Source of the DNA: Aquiflexum gelatinilyticum
GTDB taxonomy: Bacteria; Bacteroidota; Bacteroidia; Cytophagales; Cyclobacteriaceae
Assembly: GCF_024741135.1 (NCBI RefSeq)
Contig: NZ_JANSUY010000022.1
Span: 33,703-97,702 of the forward strand
DNA length: 64,000 nt
Direction: 5' to 3'
Part shown: piece after piece, positions 24,420 through 33,205 of the stretch
How the letters are laid out: the number at the start of each line of letters is the position of its first letter
Numbering within the stretch: position 1 is the first letter of the stretch
Notes under the pieces: model-generated
Seen by the model: only the letters and a program-made list of their open reading frames with translations
What the model was told of the DNA's origin: nothing
Database searches by the model: none
Translations under genes and position numbers: made by a program

Positions 24420-26063
24420 ATGAAAAAAACTTATTTGCTTACAATCGCCTCATTGATTCTTCTGGCAAGTTCATGCCAATCTCCTGAAGATAATCCTTAC
24501 CAAATTTCGAAAGACAGTGTAGAGCCTCATATTATGGAATTGGCCTCCGATGAATTTATGGGAAGAAAACCATTTACCGAAGGGGAAACCAAAACAGTAC
24601 AATACCTTGAGCAGGCCTACAAAGACCTTGGTGTAGAGCCCGGAAATGGGGAAAGCTACTTTCAGGAAGTGCCTATGGTTTCTATTTTGACACAACCTGC
24701 ACCCACAATGACTATTCAATCCAAAAGTCAATCCATTGAATTGAAGGGATTAGAGGATTATGTCATCTGGACGCAGCGTACAGACTCCTTACTTACTGTG
24801 GACGGAGCAGAGTTGGTTTTTGCAGGCTATGGAATCGTAGCTCCTGAGTATGGTTGGAATGATTACAAAAACATAGATGTCAAAGGGAAAATTGTAGTCC
24901 TTTTGGTCAACGACCCTGGTTATGGTACTGAAGATGTTTCATTATTCAGGGGCAATACCATGACCTACTACGGTCGATGGACCTACAAAATGGAAGAAGC
25001 TGCCAAACATGGAGCCTTAGGAACATTGATCATTCACGAAACAGGTCCTGCAGGATATGGATTCAATGTCATCCAAAACAACTGGAATACGTCAAGACTT
25101 TCTTTGGATCTCAGAAATACCCCAACTTATCAGGCCATGTTTGAAGGATGGATTGCTTTACCTATTGCAGGCCAATTGTTTTCCTTGGCAGGTCTTGATG
25201 AAAAAGAGCTTTTTGAAAAAGCTAAAAAACCTGATTTTCAGGCTATTCCTATGAACTTGACTGCAAGTACTTCCCTAGAAGTAAAAGCAAAATATGATGT
25301 ATCCAAAAACGTAATCGCCAAAATTACAGGAAGTAAGTATCCTGACGAATATATCATCTATACAGCCCATTGGGATCATTTGGGAATAGGTGCTCCCGAT
25401 GCTTCGGGAGACAGTATTTACAATGGCGCTTGGGACAATGCAAGTGGAACCGCGGCACTATTGGGAATGGCCAAAGCCTTTATAGAAGATGCCAAGCCGG
25501 AAAGGTCTGTTGTGTTTTTGACAGTGACAGCCGAGGAACAAGGCTTGCTTGGGTCTGCCTATTATTCCCAAAATCCTGTTTTTCCAAAAGAAAAAACAGT
25601 GGCCAACATTAATCTAGATGGAATGAATCCTTATGGTAAAATGAAAGATGTGGCACTCATTGGATTGGGTCAGTCAGAACTTGAAGACATACTTAATGTA
25701 GAATTGGAAAAAAAGGGAAGGTACAGTACTCCTGAATCTATTCCTTCAGCAGGATGGTATTACCGGTCTGATCATTTCAATTTTGCAAAAATAGGAATTC
25801 CTGCACTCTACATCGGAATAGGTGTCGATCATGTGGAAAAAGGGAAGGCATATGGGAAGGAATTGGAATCAAAGTACAATTCTGAAGTTTACCACAAACC
25901 CGGTGACAATTATGATCCTGCCAATTGGGACTATGAAGCCATGTTGGGAGACGTGCAGCTCCTTTATGAAGTCGGTAAAAAGTTGTCAAACAGTACCGCT
26001 TGGCCCGGCTGGAAAGAAGGTTCAGAATTCAAAGCAGTCAGGGATTCCTACATGAAGAGATAA
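24420..26063 (+). CDS. M28-family zinc aminopeptidase, lipoprotein
   Basis: The 547-residue protein starts with a lipoprotein leader (LLASSCQS). An inserted PA-like domain occupies about residues 130-270 (ELVFAGYGIVAPEYGWNDY). The di-zinc centre of M28 peptidases follows: His317 in YTAHWDHLG, Asp in GAWDNASGTA, catalytic Glu and zinc Glu in TAEEQG (about 372-373), Asp in NINLDGMN and the last His in YRSDHFNFAK. It should remove N-terminal amino acids from peptides outside the cytoplasm. It has a divergent neighbour and no operon partner; the TetR gene starts 117 bases downstream. Confidence 0.93.
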   Translation: MKKTYLLTIASLILLASSCQSPEDNPYQISKDSVEPHIMELASDEFMGRKPFTEGETKTVQYLEQAYKDLGVEPGNGESYFQEVPMVSILTQPAPTMTIQSKSQSIELKGLEDYVIWTQRTDSLLTVDGAELVFAGYGIVAPEYGWNDYKNIDVKGKIVVLLVNDPGYGTEDVSLFRGNTMTYYGRWTYKMEEAAKHGALGTLIIHETGPAGYGFNVIQNNWNTSRLSLDLRNTPTYQAMFEGWIALPIAGQLFSLAGLDEKELFEKAKKPDFQAIPMNLTASTSLEVKAKYDVSKNVIAKITGSKYPDEYIIYTAHWDHLGIGAPDASGDSIYNGAWDNASGTAALLGMAKAFIEDAKPERSVVFLTVTAEEQGLLGSAYYSQNPVFPKEKTVANINLDGMNPYGKMKDVALIGLGQSELEDILNVELEKKGRYSTPESIPSAGWYYRSDHFNFAKIGIPALYIGIGVDHVEKGKAYGKELESKYNSEVYHKPGDNYDPANWDYEAMLGDVQLLYEVGKKLSNSTAWPGWKEGSEFKAVRDSYMKR

Positions 26064-26180
26064 TTCAAAACCTGTTTATTAATTTGATGGGTTCACATTT
26101 TGTTAGTAATACAAACTTTTATTGAGTATTTTAAACTATTTGTGAGAACTGCACGTTTCCTGATTGTTGTGAAATGAAAA

Positions 26181-26861
26181 ATGGAAAACATTCTCAAAAA
26201 AATACGAGTTGAAATCAATCCTGATATTTATTTGAAGGATCCTTTCAGTTCGGAACTTGGAAAAGACATCATTTTGAAAAGTGTTTCTATGATGCAGGAA
26301 TTGGGATTTGAGCAATTCACGTTTAAGAAACTGTCTTCAAAAATAGATTGTACAGAATCGGCGATATACCGGTATTTTGAAAACAAGCATAAACTGCTTT
26401 TGTTTTTGAATTCTTGGTATTGGGGATACTTAGAGCAAAATTTTGTTTTTGGTACAGCAAACCTTACAGACCCATTTAAAAAACTTGAAATAGCCATCAA
26501 AATATTGGTGAATGGTCCGATTTTTTCCCAAAATGATTTCATTGATCCTGTTTCTTTGAGAAAATTGATTACAGATGAAGCAAACAAGGCGATCATGACA
26601 AAAGAAGTGGATGAAGAATACCAAAAAGGTTTTTTCAACCATTTCAACAAATTGAGTGAAAGAATTGCCGATATTATTTTGGAAATCAATCCTGAATTTG
26701 AATTTCCAAAAACTTTAGTGTCCACCGTAATGGAATCAAGCCTGATTCAGTCTTATTATGCCAAGCACCTGCCGGGATTCACCGAACAGGTTCCGGGAGA
26801 CGAAAGGAGGATTGATTTTTTCAATAACCTAGTTTTCAAAACCATCCAAAATGAAAATTGA
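26181..26861 (+). CDS. TetR-family regulator leading the ABC-HlyD-TolC operon
   Basis: A 226-residue protein with a helix-turn-helix at about residues 30-75 (MMQELGFEQFTFKKLSSKID, then CTESAIYRYFENKHKLL) and a long C-terminal ligand domain. Its stop overlaps the next gene start by eleven bases, so translation of regulator and transporter is coupled. This is unlike the first TetR of the window, which stands as its own unit. It probably senses a molecule linked to the exporter and controls the entire operon from the region before 26181. No palindrome matching that of the 20.3-kb regulator was found there. Confidence 0.85.
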   Translation: MENILKKIRVEINPDIYLKDPFSSELGKDIILKSVSMMQELGFEQFTFKKLSSKIDCTESAIYRYFENKHKLLLFLNSWYWGYLEQNFVFGTANLTDPFKKLEIAIKILVNGPIFSQNDFIDPVSLRKLITDEANKAIMTKEVDEEYQKGFFNHFNKLSERIADIILEINPEFEFPKTLVSTVMESSLIQSYYAKHLPGFTEQVPGDERRIDFFNNLVFKTIQNEN

Positions 26862-28551
26862 TTACGCAATAACTCCTTTAAAAAGGTTCTTTAAACTTCT
26901 TAACGAAGAGAAGAAAGAGGTTTATTCCATCTACTTTTATTCAATATTGAACGGTGCTGTTTCTTTGATTTATCCCTTGGGGATACAGGCGATCGTCAAT
27001 TTTGTTTTGGGTGGAAGGGTCAGTACAGCATGGCTAATTATGGTTTTGGTGGTAGCACTGGGAATCGCTTTTGGAGGGTTTCTTCAGATTTCCCAATTAT
27101 ATCTGACAGAAAAACTGGAGCAGAGGATCTTTACCAAAACAGGTTTTGGATTTGCTTACAGGTTGCCAAGGCTCAAATTGGATGAGTTGCACGGTCAATA
27201 TCCGCCTGAGCTCGTCAATAGATTTTTTGACGCGGTAAATCTCCAAAAGGGAATGTCAAAGATTTTGATTGACTTTTCATTTTCGATGGTTCAGATCTTC
27301 TTTGGGATGATTCTTCTTGCATTGTACAATGTGTTCTTCCTCATTTTCAGTTTGATTTTGATTGGCTTGGTCGTTTTGATTTTCTATTTCACCAGCCCAA
27401 AAGGAATGGAAACCAACCTGAAAGTATCTACCTTAAAATATAAAACAGCTTATTGGCTGGAAGAAATAGGCAGGACATTAGGGACTTTCAAATTGGCCGG
27501 AAATTCTAATTTACCATTCTATACTATTGATAAACTACTGACTACTTATGTTGAATTCCGAAACAAGCATTTTGCGGTTTTGGTATTTCAATATAAAGTC
27601 ATGATTGCATTCAAAGCCTTGATAGTTACAACCCTGTTAATTGTGGGGAGTTTGTTGCTGATTGACAATCAGATCAGTATCGGGCAATTCGTTGCAGCAG
27701 AAGTGATTATTATCTTGATTGTAAGCTCAGTAGAAAAGCTTATCCTTTCACTTGATGTGGTATATGATACTTTGACAGCTACTGAAAAAATCGGACAGAT
27801 CATGGATATGCCTATCGAAAGGCAGGAAGGAACTGAGAAATCTTTGACCACAAATAGCGAAAGCCTTCAGTTCCAAGTCAGAAATCTTAGCTATAAGTCA
27901 AAGGATTCTACTTTTGAGATTATTGACGACCTGACATTTGATTTGAATGCCGGCGAGAAAGTAATTCTTACAGGAAAGAGTGGAAGTGGAAAGAGTACCT
28001 TGATGTACCTGATTTCAGGATTGTTTACTGATTATAGGGGGCGGATTATCATCAACGGATTGCCGATCGATACGATGAACCTAGACCGTTTAAGGAGTTA
28101 TATTGGAGATAGTCTTTCCCATCAGTCTATTTTCCATGGGACAATTTTTGAAAATATAACACTTAAAAAGGACGTAGCAGAAAGCCATGTCAGGGAAATC
28201 ATGAAGATGGTGGGGTTGAAGGAATACATCTATAAACTGCCGGAGGATTGGGACACCCAATTGATGCCTGAAGGTCAGGGTTTGAGCAAATCAATCATCA
28301 GTAGGATTGTGTTGGCAAGGTGTCTCGTAAACAATCCAAAAGCTTTGCTATTGGAGGATATGATTGCGTTTTTTGAACCTGAGGAAAAACAAAGGATTGT
28401 CGATTACATCCTGAACGGCCCATGGACAGTCATGATGATATCTGAAAATGCAGATACCATTAAAAAGTTTCCAAGGGTGATCCAATTGGATCATGGTAAG
28501 CTGGTATTTGATGGAAGCAGTGAAGTTTATGCAAAAGCAAATGGAATTTAA
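26851..28551 (+). CDS. type I secretion-like ABC protein with degenerate ATPase domain
   Basis: The 566-residue protein has five to six membrane helices in about residues 25-310 and a nucleotide-binding domain. Walker A is normal (GKSGSGKST, 375-383). The rest is degenerate: the signature reads LSKSI (478-482) for LSGGQ; Walker B reads ALLLEDM (498-504), with Glu for the Asp and Asp for the catalytic Glu; and the switch His is replaced by Glu532 in MMISENADT. It resembles the HlyB/peptidase-less transporter group, with no N-terminal peptidase domain. It overlaps the regulator and is followed after 11 bases by HlyD-like and TolC-like genes. ATP binding is plausible; fast hydrolysis is doubtful. 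Confidence 0.87.
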   Translation: MKIDYAITPLKRFFKLLNEEKKEVYSIYFYSILNGAVSLIYPLGIQAIVNFVLGGRVSTAWLIMVLVVALGIAFGGFLQISQLYLTEKLEQRIFTKTGFGFAYRLPRLKLDELHGQYPPELVNRFFDAVNLQKGMSKILIDFSFSMVQIFFGMILLALYNVFFLIFSLILIGLVVLIFYFTSPKGMETNLKVSTLKYKTAYWLEEIGRTLGTFKLAGNSNLPFYTIDKLLTTYVEFRNKHFAVLVFQYKVMIAFKALIVTTLLIVGSLLLIDNQISIGQFVAAEVIIILIVSSVEKLILSLDVVYDTLTATEKIGQIMDMPIERQEGTEKSLTTNSESLQFQVRNLSYKSKDSTFEIIDDLTFDLNAGEKVILTGKSGSGKSTLMYLISGLFTDYRGRIIINGLPIDTMNLDRLRSYIGDSLSHQSIFHGTIFENITLKKDVAESHVREIMKMVGLKEYIYKLPEDWDTQLMPEGQGLSKSIISRIVLARCLVNNPKALLLEDMIAFFEPEEKQRIVDYILNGPWTVMMISENADTIKKFPRVIQLDHGKLVFDGSSEVYAKANGI

Positions 28552-28562
28552 TTTAAAGAGCG

Positions 28563-29915
28563 ATGTTAGGGATTTCTAAAAATAAAATTTCAGATAGTGT
28601 GTCTTTTGATGGTTTCAAGAGCATTTCAATGACCATTCCAAAAGATGAAAGTAAGAAAAGAATCCAGATTCTTCTTTGGACGATGATCGGAATGTTTCTT
28701 TTCCTGTTTTTGCCATGGACCCAGAATATCAGGTCTAAAGGATTTGTAACCGCACTAAGACCAGACCAAAGACCGCAGACAGTTCATTCCATCATCGCGG
28801 GAAGAATAGAAAAATGGTATGTGGCAGAAGGTGATTACGTACAGAAGGGGGATACTATCTTAAGGATTTCTGAGATAAAAGATGACTATTTTGATCCACA
28901 ACTTTTGGAAAGAACCCAACTCCAGGTCGAAGCCAAGACACTTTCGGCAAAATCCTATTCTGAAAAAGTAAAGTCACTTGAGATCCAGATCCAAGCCTTG
29001 AAGGAAAATAATGTGCTTAGAAAGGAACAGGCTGAAAACAGGCTTAGGATGGCAGAACTCAATGTTATTTCTGACAGTATCCGTTTTGAACAATCCAAAG
29101 TGAATTTTAAAGTGGGGACTGAACAGCTAAAGCGTACCGACAAATTGTACCAAGAAGGGTTGAGGTCTCTGACGGATTTTGAACAAAGAGAGCTACGTTT
29201 TCAAGAAGTACAGGCAGGTATTGTGGCAGCAGAGAACAATCTTTTGAAAAGTAAAAATGCCCTTATAGCTGCTCAGATAGAATTGAATGCGATAGACAAT
29301 GATTTTAGGGACAAAATGGCCAAAGCTTCAGCAGATAAATTTGAGGCCATGTCTGCCCAATTTGACGCAGAAGGTACAGCCACCAAACTTGAAAATCAAT
29401 ATACCAATTATGAAGTCAGGACTGGTTATAGGTTTATTTTGGCACCACAGGAAGGCTACATTACTGAAGCCATTCAGGTAGGTATCGGTGAGACTATCAA
29501 AGAGGGAGCAGAAATCATGAGTATTCTTCCGGGTAATGCACAGCTTGCCGTAGAGATGTTTATAGAACCAGTAGATTTTCCTCTCATCCGAATCGGAAAT
29601 AAAGTGAGGTTTATATTCGATGGATGGCCGGCAATTGTATTCTCGGGATGGCCTCAGATTACCAACGGTACTTTCGGCGGTGTGGTCACAGCGATCGATA
29701 ACTTTGCAGGGCCTGATGGCAAATACAGGGTTTTGGTAGTGGAGGATTTGGAAGAAAAACGTTGGCCGACCCAATTGAGAATCGGATCAGGAGCTGATGG
29801 AATTGCTTTACTCAACGATGTTCCTCTTTGGTATGAAATATGGCGACAGCTTAATGGTTTCCCTGCTGATTATTATACAGCAAGAGAAAAGGCTGAAAAC
29901 CAAAATAAGAAATAA
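28563..29915 (+). CDS. HlyD-family periplasmic adaptor
   Basis: The 450-residue protein has one N-terminal membrane helix (IGMFLFLFLPWTQNIRSKGF), a split lipoyl motif (SIIAGRIEKWYVAEGDYVQK and APQEGYITEAIQVGIGETI), and a long alpha-helical hairpin of about 190 residues between them. A beta-barrel domain follows (FDGWPAIVFSGWPQI). The hairpin is much longer than in the RND adaptor at 17214 and is typical of type I secretion adaptors. It lies between the ABC gene and the TolC-like gene with 11-base and 2-base spacings, so the three should act as one envelope-spanning exporter. Confidence 0.9.
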   Translation: MLGISKNKISDSVSFDGFKSISMTIPKDESKKRIQILLWTMIGMFLFLFLPWTQNIRSKGFVTALRPDQRPQTVHSIIAGRIEKWYVAEGDYVQKGDTILRISEIKDDYFDPQLLERTQLQVEAKTLSAKSYSEKVKSLEIQIQALKENNVLRKEQAENRLRMAELNVISDSIRFEQSKVNFKVGTEQLKRTDKLYQEGLRSLTDFEQRELRFQEVQAGIVAAENNLLKSKNALIAAQIELNAIDNDFRDKMAKASADKFEAMSAQFDAEGTATKLENQYTNYEVRTGYRFILAPQEGYITEAIQVGIGETIKEGAEIMSILPGNAQLAVEMFIEPVDFPLIRIGNKVRFIFDGWPAIVFSGWPQITNGTFGGVVTAIDNFAGPDGKYRVLVVEDLEEKRWPTQLRIGSGADGIALLNDVPLWYEIWRQLNGFPADYYTAREKAENQNKK

Positions 29916-29917
29916 AC

Positions 29918-31300
29918 ATGCGCAGAATTATACTTTTGTTGGCATTTGGTCTTTCACATTTGGCCCATGGTCAGGAAATGCTCTCCTATGACAATTATTT
30001 GACATGGGTGAGGGCATTCCATCCTGTTGCCAAACAAGCTGATATTACTGTGGAATTTGGGGAATTGGAACTCCGCGCCTCGCGGGGAGGCTTTGATCCT
30101 AGGTTGTATGGTGATTATGAAGCTAAGAGGTTTAAAAACACAAACTATTTTGACAAAAGGGAAGGTGGAATTGTAATTCCAACAATGGCTGGCGTAGAGT
30201 TAAAAGGCTTGGTGGAATATAATACCGGTACTTTATTGAATCCCGAACTGGAAGTTCCTGAGGATGGATTGGCGGCTTTTGGCGCTTCTTTCAATCTCGG
30301 ACAAGGACTTCTAATTGATAAGAGGAGGGCTGCTTTAAGGCAGGCCCAAGTGTATGTGGAATCTACCAAGGCAGAAAGGGTTCAAATCCTCAATGACCTT
30401 TTTTTGGAATCCACTGAAACGTATTGGGCTTGGGCATCGGATTATCAAAATGTGAAAGTTTTAGAAGGTGGGGTTAAGCTTGCGGAAGAGCGTTTTCAAA
30501 TGGTCAAGGAAAGCTACATCCAAGGAGATTTTCCTGCCATTGACACAGTAGAAGCTTATACACAGTTGATGGATAGGACATATAGGCTTCAGACTGCCCA
30601 AATCCAATTCTTTAAATCCACACAGTTTTTGAACACTTTCCTTTGGGATGAAAACAATGAGCCTGTTGATCTATTAGAGTCAGTTTTTCCTGAAAATGTC
30701 CTCGACCTGACAGTATTTGATTATAACAAAGAGTCTATGCGGGAGTATATTTTCCAGCATCCTGAATTGAAAATGACTGATTTTGCCATCGAATCCCTTC
30801 AGATTGACAGGAGGTATAAGGCAAATATGTTGTTGCCAGTCCTCAAGGTCAATTATAATTTCTTGGTTGAAAACATCAACGATTTTCAGGTGTCACCTTT
30901 CCTTGAAAACAACTACAAACTTGGAGCGACTTTTTCTATGCCTTTGTTCTTGAGAGGTGAAAGAGGAGATCTGGGTCTTGCCAAGGCCAAAATAAACTTC
31001 AAAACCTACGAAAGGGATTTGAAACTTCTCAAATTGACGACAAAACTGGAAAGTGAAATCTATAATTTTGAGACTGTCGAACAACAATTGGGCGTCTATA
31101 CCAACAATGTGAACGGACTTCAAAAACTTCTGAAAGGTGAAATGACAAGATTTGAAATAGGAGAAAGTTCTCTGTTCCTTGTCAATGCACGGGAAGTAAG
31201 CCTTATCAGTGCACAGACCACACTAAATGACCTAGCTGCCAAAAGAAAATCAGCATACGCCAAAATGCTCAATGCTGCCGGTTTGGGATTTGATAATTGA
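29918..31300 (+). CDS. TolC-family outer membrane protein of the ABC/HlyD operon
   Basis: The 460-residue protein has a short signal peptide (MRRIILLLAFGLSHLAHGQ) and two halves of paired long helices. LSYDNYLTWVRAFHPVAKQA opens the first; GATFSMPLFLRGERGDLGLA marks the second strand and helix start, matching the FSxPLFxxG strand of TolC proteins. It starts two bases after the adaptor stop and closes the operon, giving the export system its own outer membrane duct separate from the RND one at 18277. A strong terminator follows at 31403-31443. Confidence 0.9.
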   Translation: MRRIILLLAFGLSHLAHGQEMLSYDNYLTWVRAFHPVAKQADITVEFGELELRASRGGFDPRLYGDYEAKRFKNTNYFDKREGGIVIPTMAGVELKGLVEYNTGTLLNPELEVPEDGLAAFGASFNLGQGLLIDKRRAALRQAQVYVESTKAERVQILNDLFLESTETYWAWASDYQNVKVLEGGVKLAEERFQMVKESYIQGDFPAIDTVEAYTQLMDRTYRLQTAQIQFFKSTQFLNTFLWDENNEPVDLLESVFPENVLDLTVFDYNKESMREYIFQHPELKMTDFAIESLQIDRRYKANMLLPVLKVNYNFLVENINDFQVSPFLENNYKLGATFSMPLFLRGERGDLGLAKAKINFKTYERDLKLLKLTTKLESEIYNFETVEQQLGVYTNNVNGLQKLLKGEMTRFEIGESSLFLVNAREVSLISAQTTLNDLAAKRKSAYAKMLNAAGLGFDN

Positions 31301-31402
31301 TTTATATTGTTTGATAGTCAACATGTTGCTATCCACAGCTCGTTATTTTGAACTTCAATCAATTATCCACAAGAATCTGGAGAAATAAATTTTGTTAGAA
31401 GA

Positions 31403-31443
31403 AAGAAAATCCAGCAAATCTTCCGATTTGCTGGATTTTCTTT
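31403..31443 (+). terminator. rho-independent terminator after the export operon
   Basis: GAAAATCCAGCAAATC and GATTTGCTGGATTTTC form a 16-base perfect stem with a TTCC loop, followed by TTT. It lies about 100 bases after the stop codon and can also serve the convergent gene ending at 31535. Confidence 0.88.
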
Positions 31444-31452
31444 GATCCTTGA

Positions 31453-31534
31453 ATACTGAGACTGAAAACTGCCTACTGCAACTGTTTACTGCCTACTGCA
31501 ACTGTTTGCTGCCAACTGAGACTGTTTACTGTTT
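31453..31534. repeat. ACTG-type short-period repeat
   Basis: Tandem imperfect units such as ACTGCCTACTGCA and ACTGTTTACTGCC repeat about ten times with a step of seven to ten bases and stop directly at the end of the oxidoreductase gene (stop at 31535-31537). The same family is at 14127-14173. Confidence 0.8.
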
Positions 31535-32995
31535 TCACCCCAGCTTCCAGCCTTCTCTGTATTCTCTTTTCACAAATTGATTAGCTGGTTCAAAATTTGT
31601 GACTTTCATATTCGGGCCATCCCAAACAAGCTTGATACCTCTTCCCGGATAATTGAATCCATTTCCGCTTTCCCTCGGAACCCTGTAATCATAGCTTCGG
31701 ATGGCAAGATTTCCCATTAATACAGATTCTGTCAATGGACCTGCCACAGAAAACGGTGAACTCAATTGATTAAACTCTTTACTCCCATGGCCACCGATGC
31801 AGGCTTCCACCCAATTGTTGTAATGCCCCCTGTCACCAAGAGGAACTCTGTATATTGTTTGGGGAACATTGATTTCTGCGGTCTTGGATGTCGGCAAAAG
31901 TTGGGGGTTGACGCCATATGTTCCACACATCATTTTCCCTTTGGTACCTTCAATGATGACCCCATTTCCGCCATCACCCATGACCTCATTTGGACCAAGT
32001 TCTTCAGGTCTGGCTGGTTGGATTCCTCCATCCATCCAATGGAACTGAAGGTCACTTTTCCCTTCTCTTTTGAACCTAAGTGTAATGTGTGAGGAAGGAG
32101 GACAGCTCTCCGGGAAATATCCTCTGCTAAATTCACCGACGTATACAGAACCTACGCTGCATTCTGCAGATTCGGGATATCCCAATCCCAATACCCGGAA
32201 TGGTGGCTCCATGATATGGCATGCCATATCACCCAAGGCACCTGTCCCATAATCCCACCATCCACGCCAATTGAATGGAATGAGGTTGGCCACGTATTCT
32301 TTTTTAGGAGCTGTACCTAACCATAAATCCCAATCAAGGTCAGCAGGTGGGGTTGCAGGATTAGCTGACCAAGGAATTCCCTGAGGCCATACAGGTCTGT
32401 CAGTCCAGCAATACACCCTTGTAGCCTCACCGATAAGCCCTGCATTATACCATTCTACCATTTTTCGAACGCCTTCTCCCGAGGAACCCTGATTGCCCAT
32501 TTGGGTTACGACCTTATATTTTTCTGCTGCTTCAGTCAGCATCCTTGCTTCATAGATATCATGGGATAGTGGCTTCTGGACATAAACATGCTTTCCCAAT
32601 TGCATGGCCGCCATCGCTTGTACCGCATGCATATGGTCAGGGGTTGAAACGGTAACGGCATCAATATTTTTATGCTCTTTGTCAAGCATAACTCTATAGT
32701 CCTTATAGTATTTTGCTTTGGGATGTGCTTGAACGCTGCCTTTTGCTCTAGTATCATCCACATCACATAAGGAAATAAATTCAGCCTTGCCGCTGTTGAA
32801 AACTCCCCTTACATCCCCCATTCCCATTCCGCCGACACCGATACCTGCCACCCGCAACCTATCAGAAGGCGCAACAAACCCGGGACCGCCCAATACATGT
32901 CTTGGCACAAAGTAAAAACCTGCCAAAGCTGTTGCGGATGCTTTGACAAAATTTCTTCTAGAGTTGTTCTTTTTTGGTAATTCTTCCTTTTTCAT
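31535..32995 (-). CDS. exported Gfo/Idh/MocA-family oxidoreductase (large type)
   Basis: At 486 residues it is longer than the paralogue at 20631. The N-terminus is a Tat leader (NNSRRNFVKASATALAGFYF). The Rossmann motif is GIGVGGMGMGD near residue 51; VQKPLSHDIYEAR near residue 142 carries the catalytic-domain lysine in the place of EKP. The insert WRGWWDYGTGALGDMACHIM is typical of the Bacteroidota group that carries an N-terminal exported leader and is often linked to polysaccharide degradation. It probably oxidises or reduces a sugar outside the cytoplasm using bound NAD(P). The GH20 gene starts divergently 210 bases away. Confidence 0.9.
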   Translation of the reverse strand: MKKEELPKKNNSRRNFVKASATALAGFYFVPRHVLGGPGFVAPSDRLRVAGIGVGGMGMGDVRGVFNSGKAEFISLCDVDDTRAKGSVQAHPKAKYYKDYRVMLDKEHKNIDAVTVSTPDHMHAVQAMAAMQLGKHVYVQKPLSHDIYEARMLTEAAEKYKVVTQMGNQGSSGEGVRKMVEWYNAGLIGEATRVYCWTDRPVWPQGIPWSANPATPPADLDWDLWLGTAPKKEYVANLIPFNWRGWWDYGTGALGDMACHIMEPPFRVLGLGYPESAECSVGSVYVGEFSRGYFPESCPPSSHITLRFKREGKSDLQFHWMDGGIQPARPEELGPNEVMGDGGNGVIIEGTKGKMMCGTYGVNPQLLPTSKTAEINVPQTIYRVPLGDRGHYNNWVEACIGGHGSKEFNQLSSPFSVAGPLTESVLMGNLAIRSYDYRVPRESGNGFNYPGRGIKLVWDGPNMKVTNFEPANQFVKREYREGWKLG

Positions 32996-33205
32996 TCGGT
33001 TTATGGTTAAAATGGTCCGTTACAGATTTTACTTTGTCAATTTATTAAAAATGAGGTTTGAAAAGGGATTATTTTTTTGATTTTGGAAAAAAGGATAAAT
33101 GAGTTGATAAATGGAGATAAGAAAGAATTTGCTAAATGGTAAAATCTTAAATAAAAATTTTAATTAAGTTTGTTTGGTTGAAAACCCAAAAAGCTACCTT
33201 ATTCT

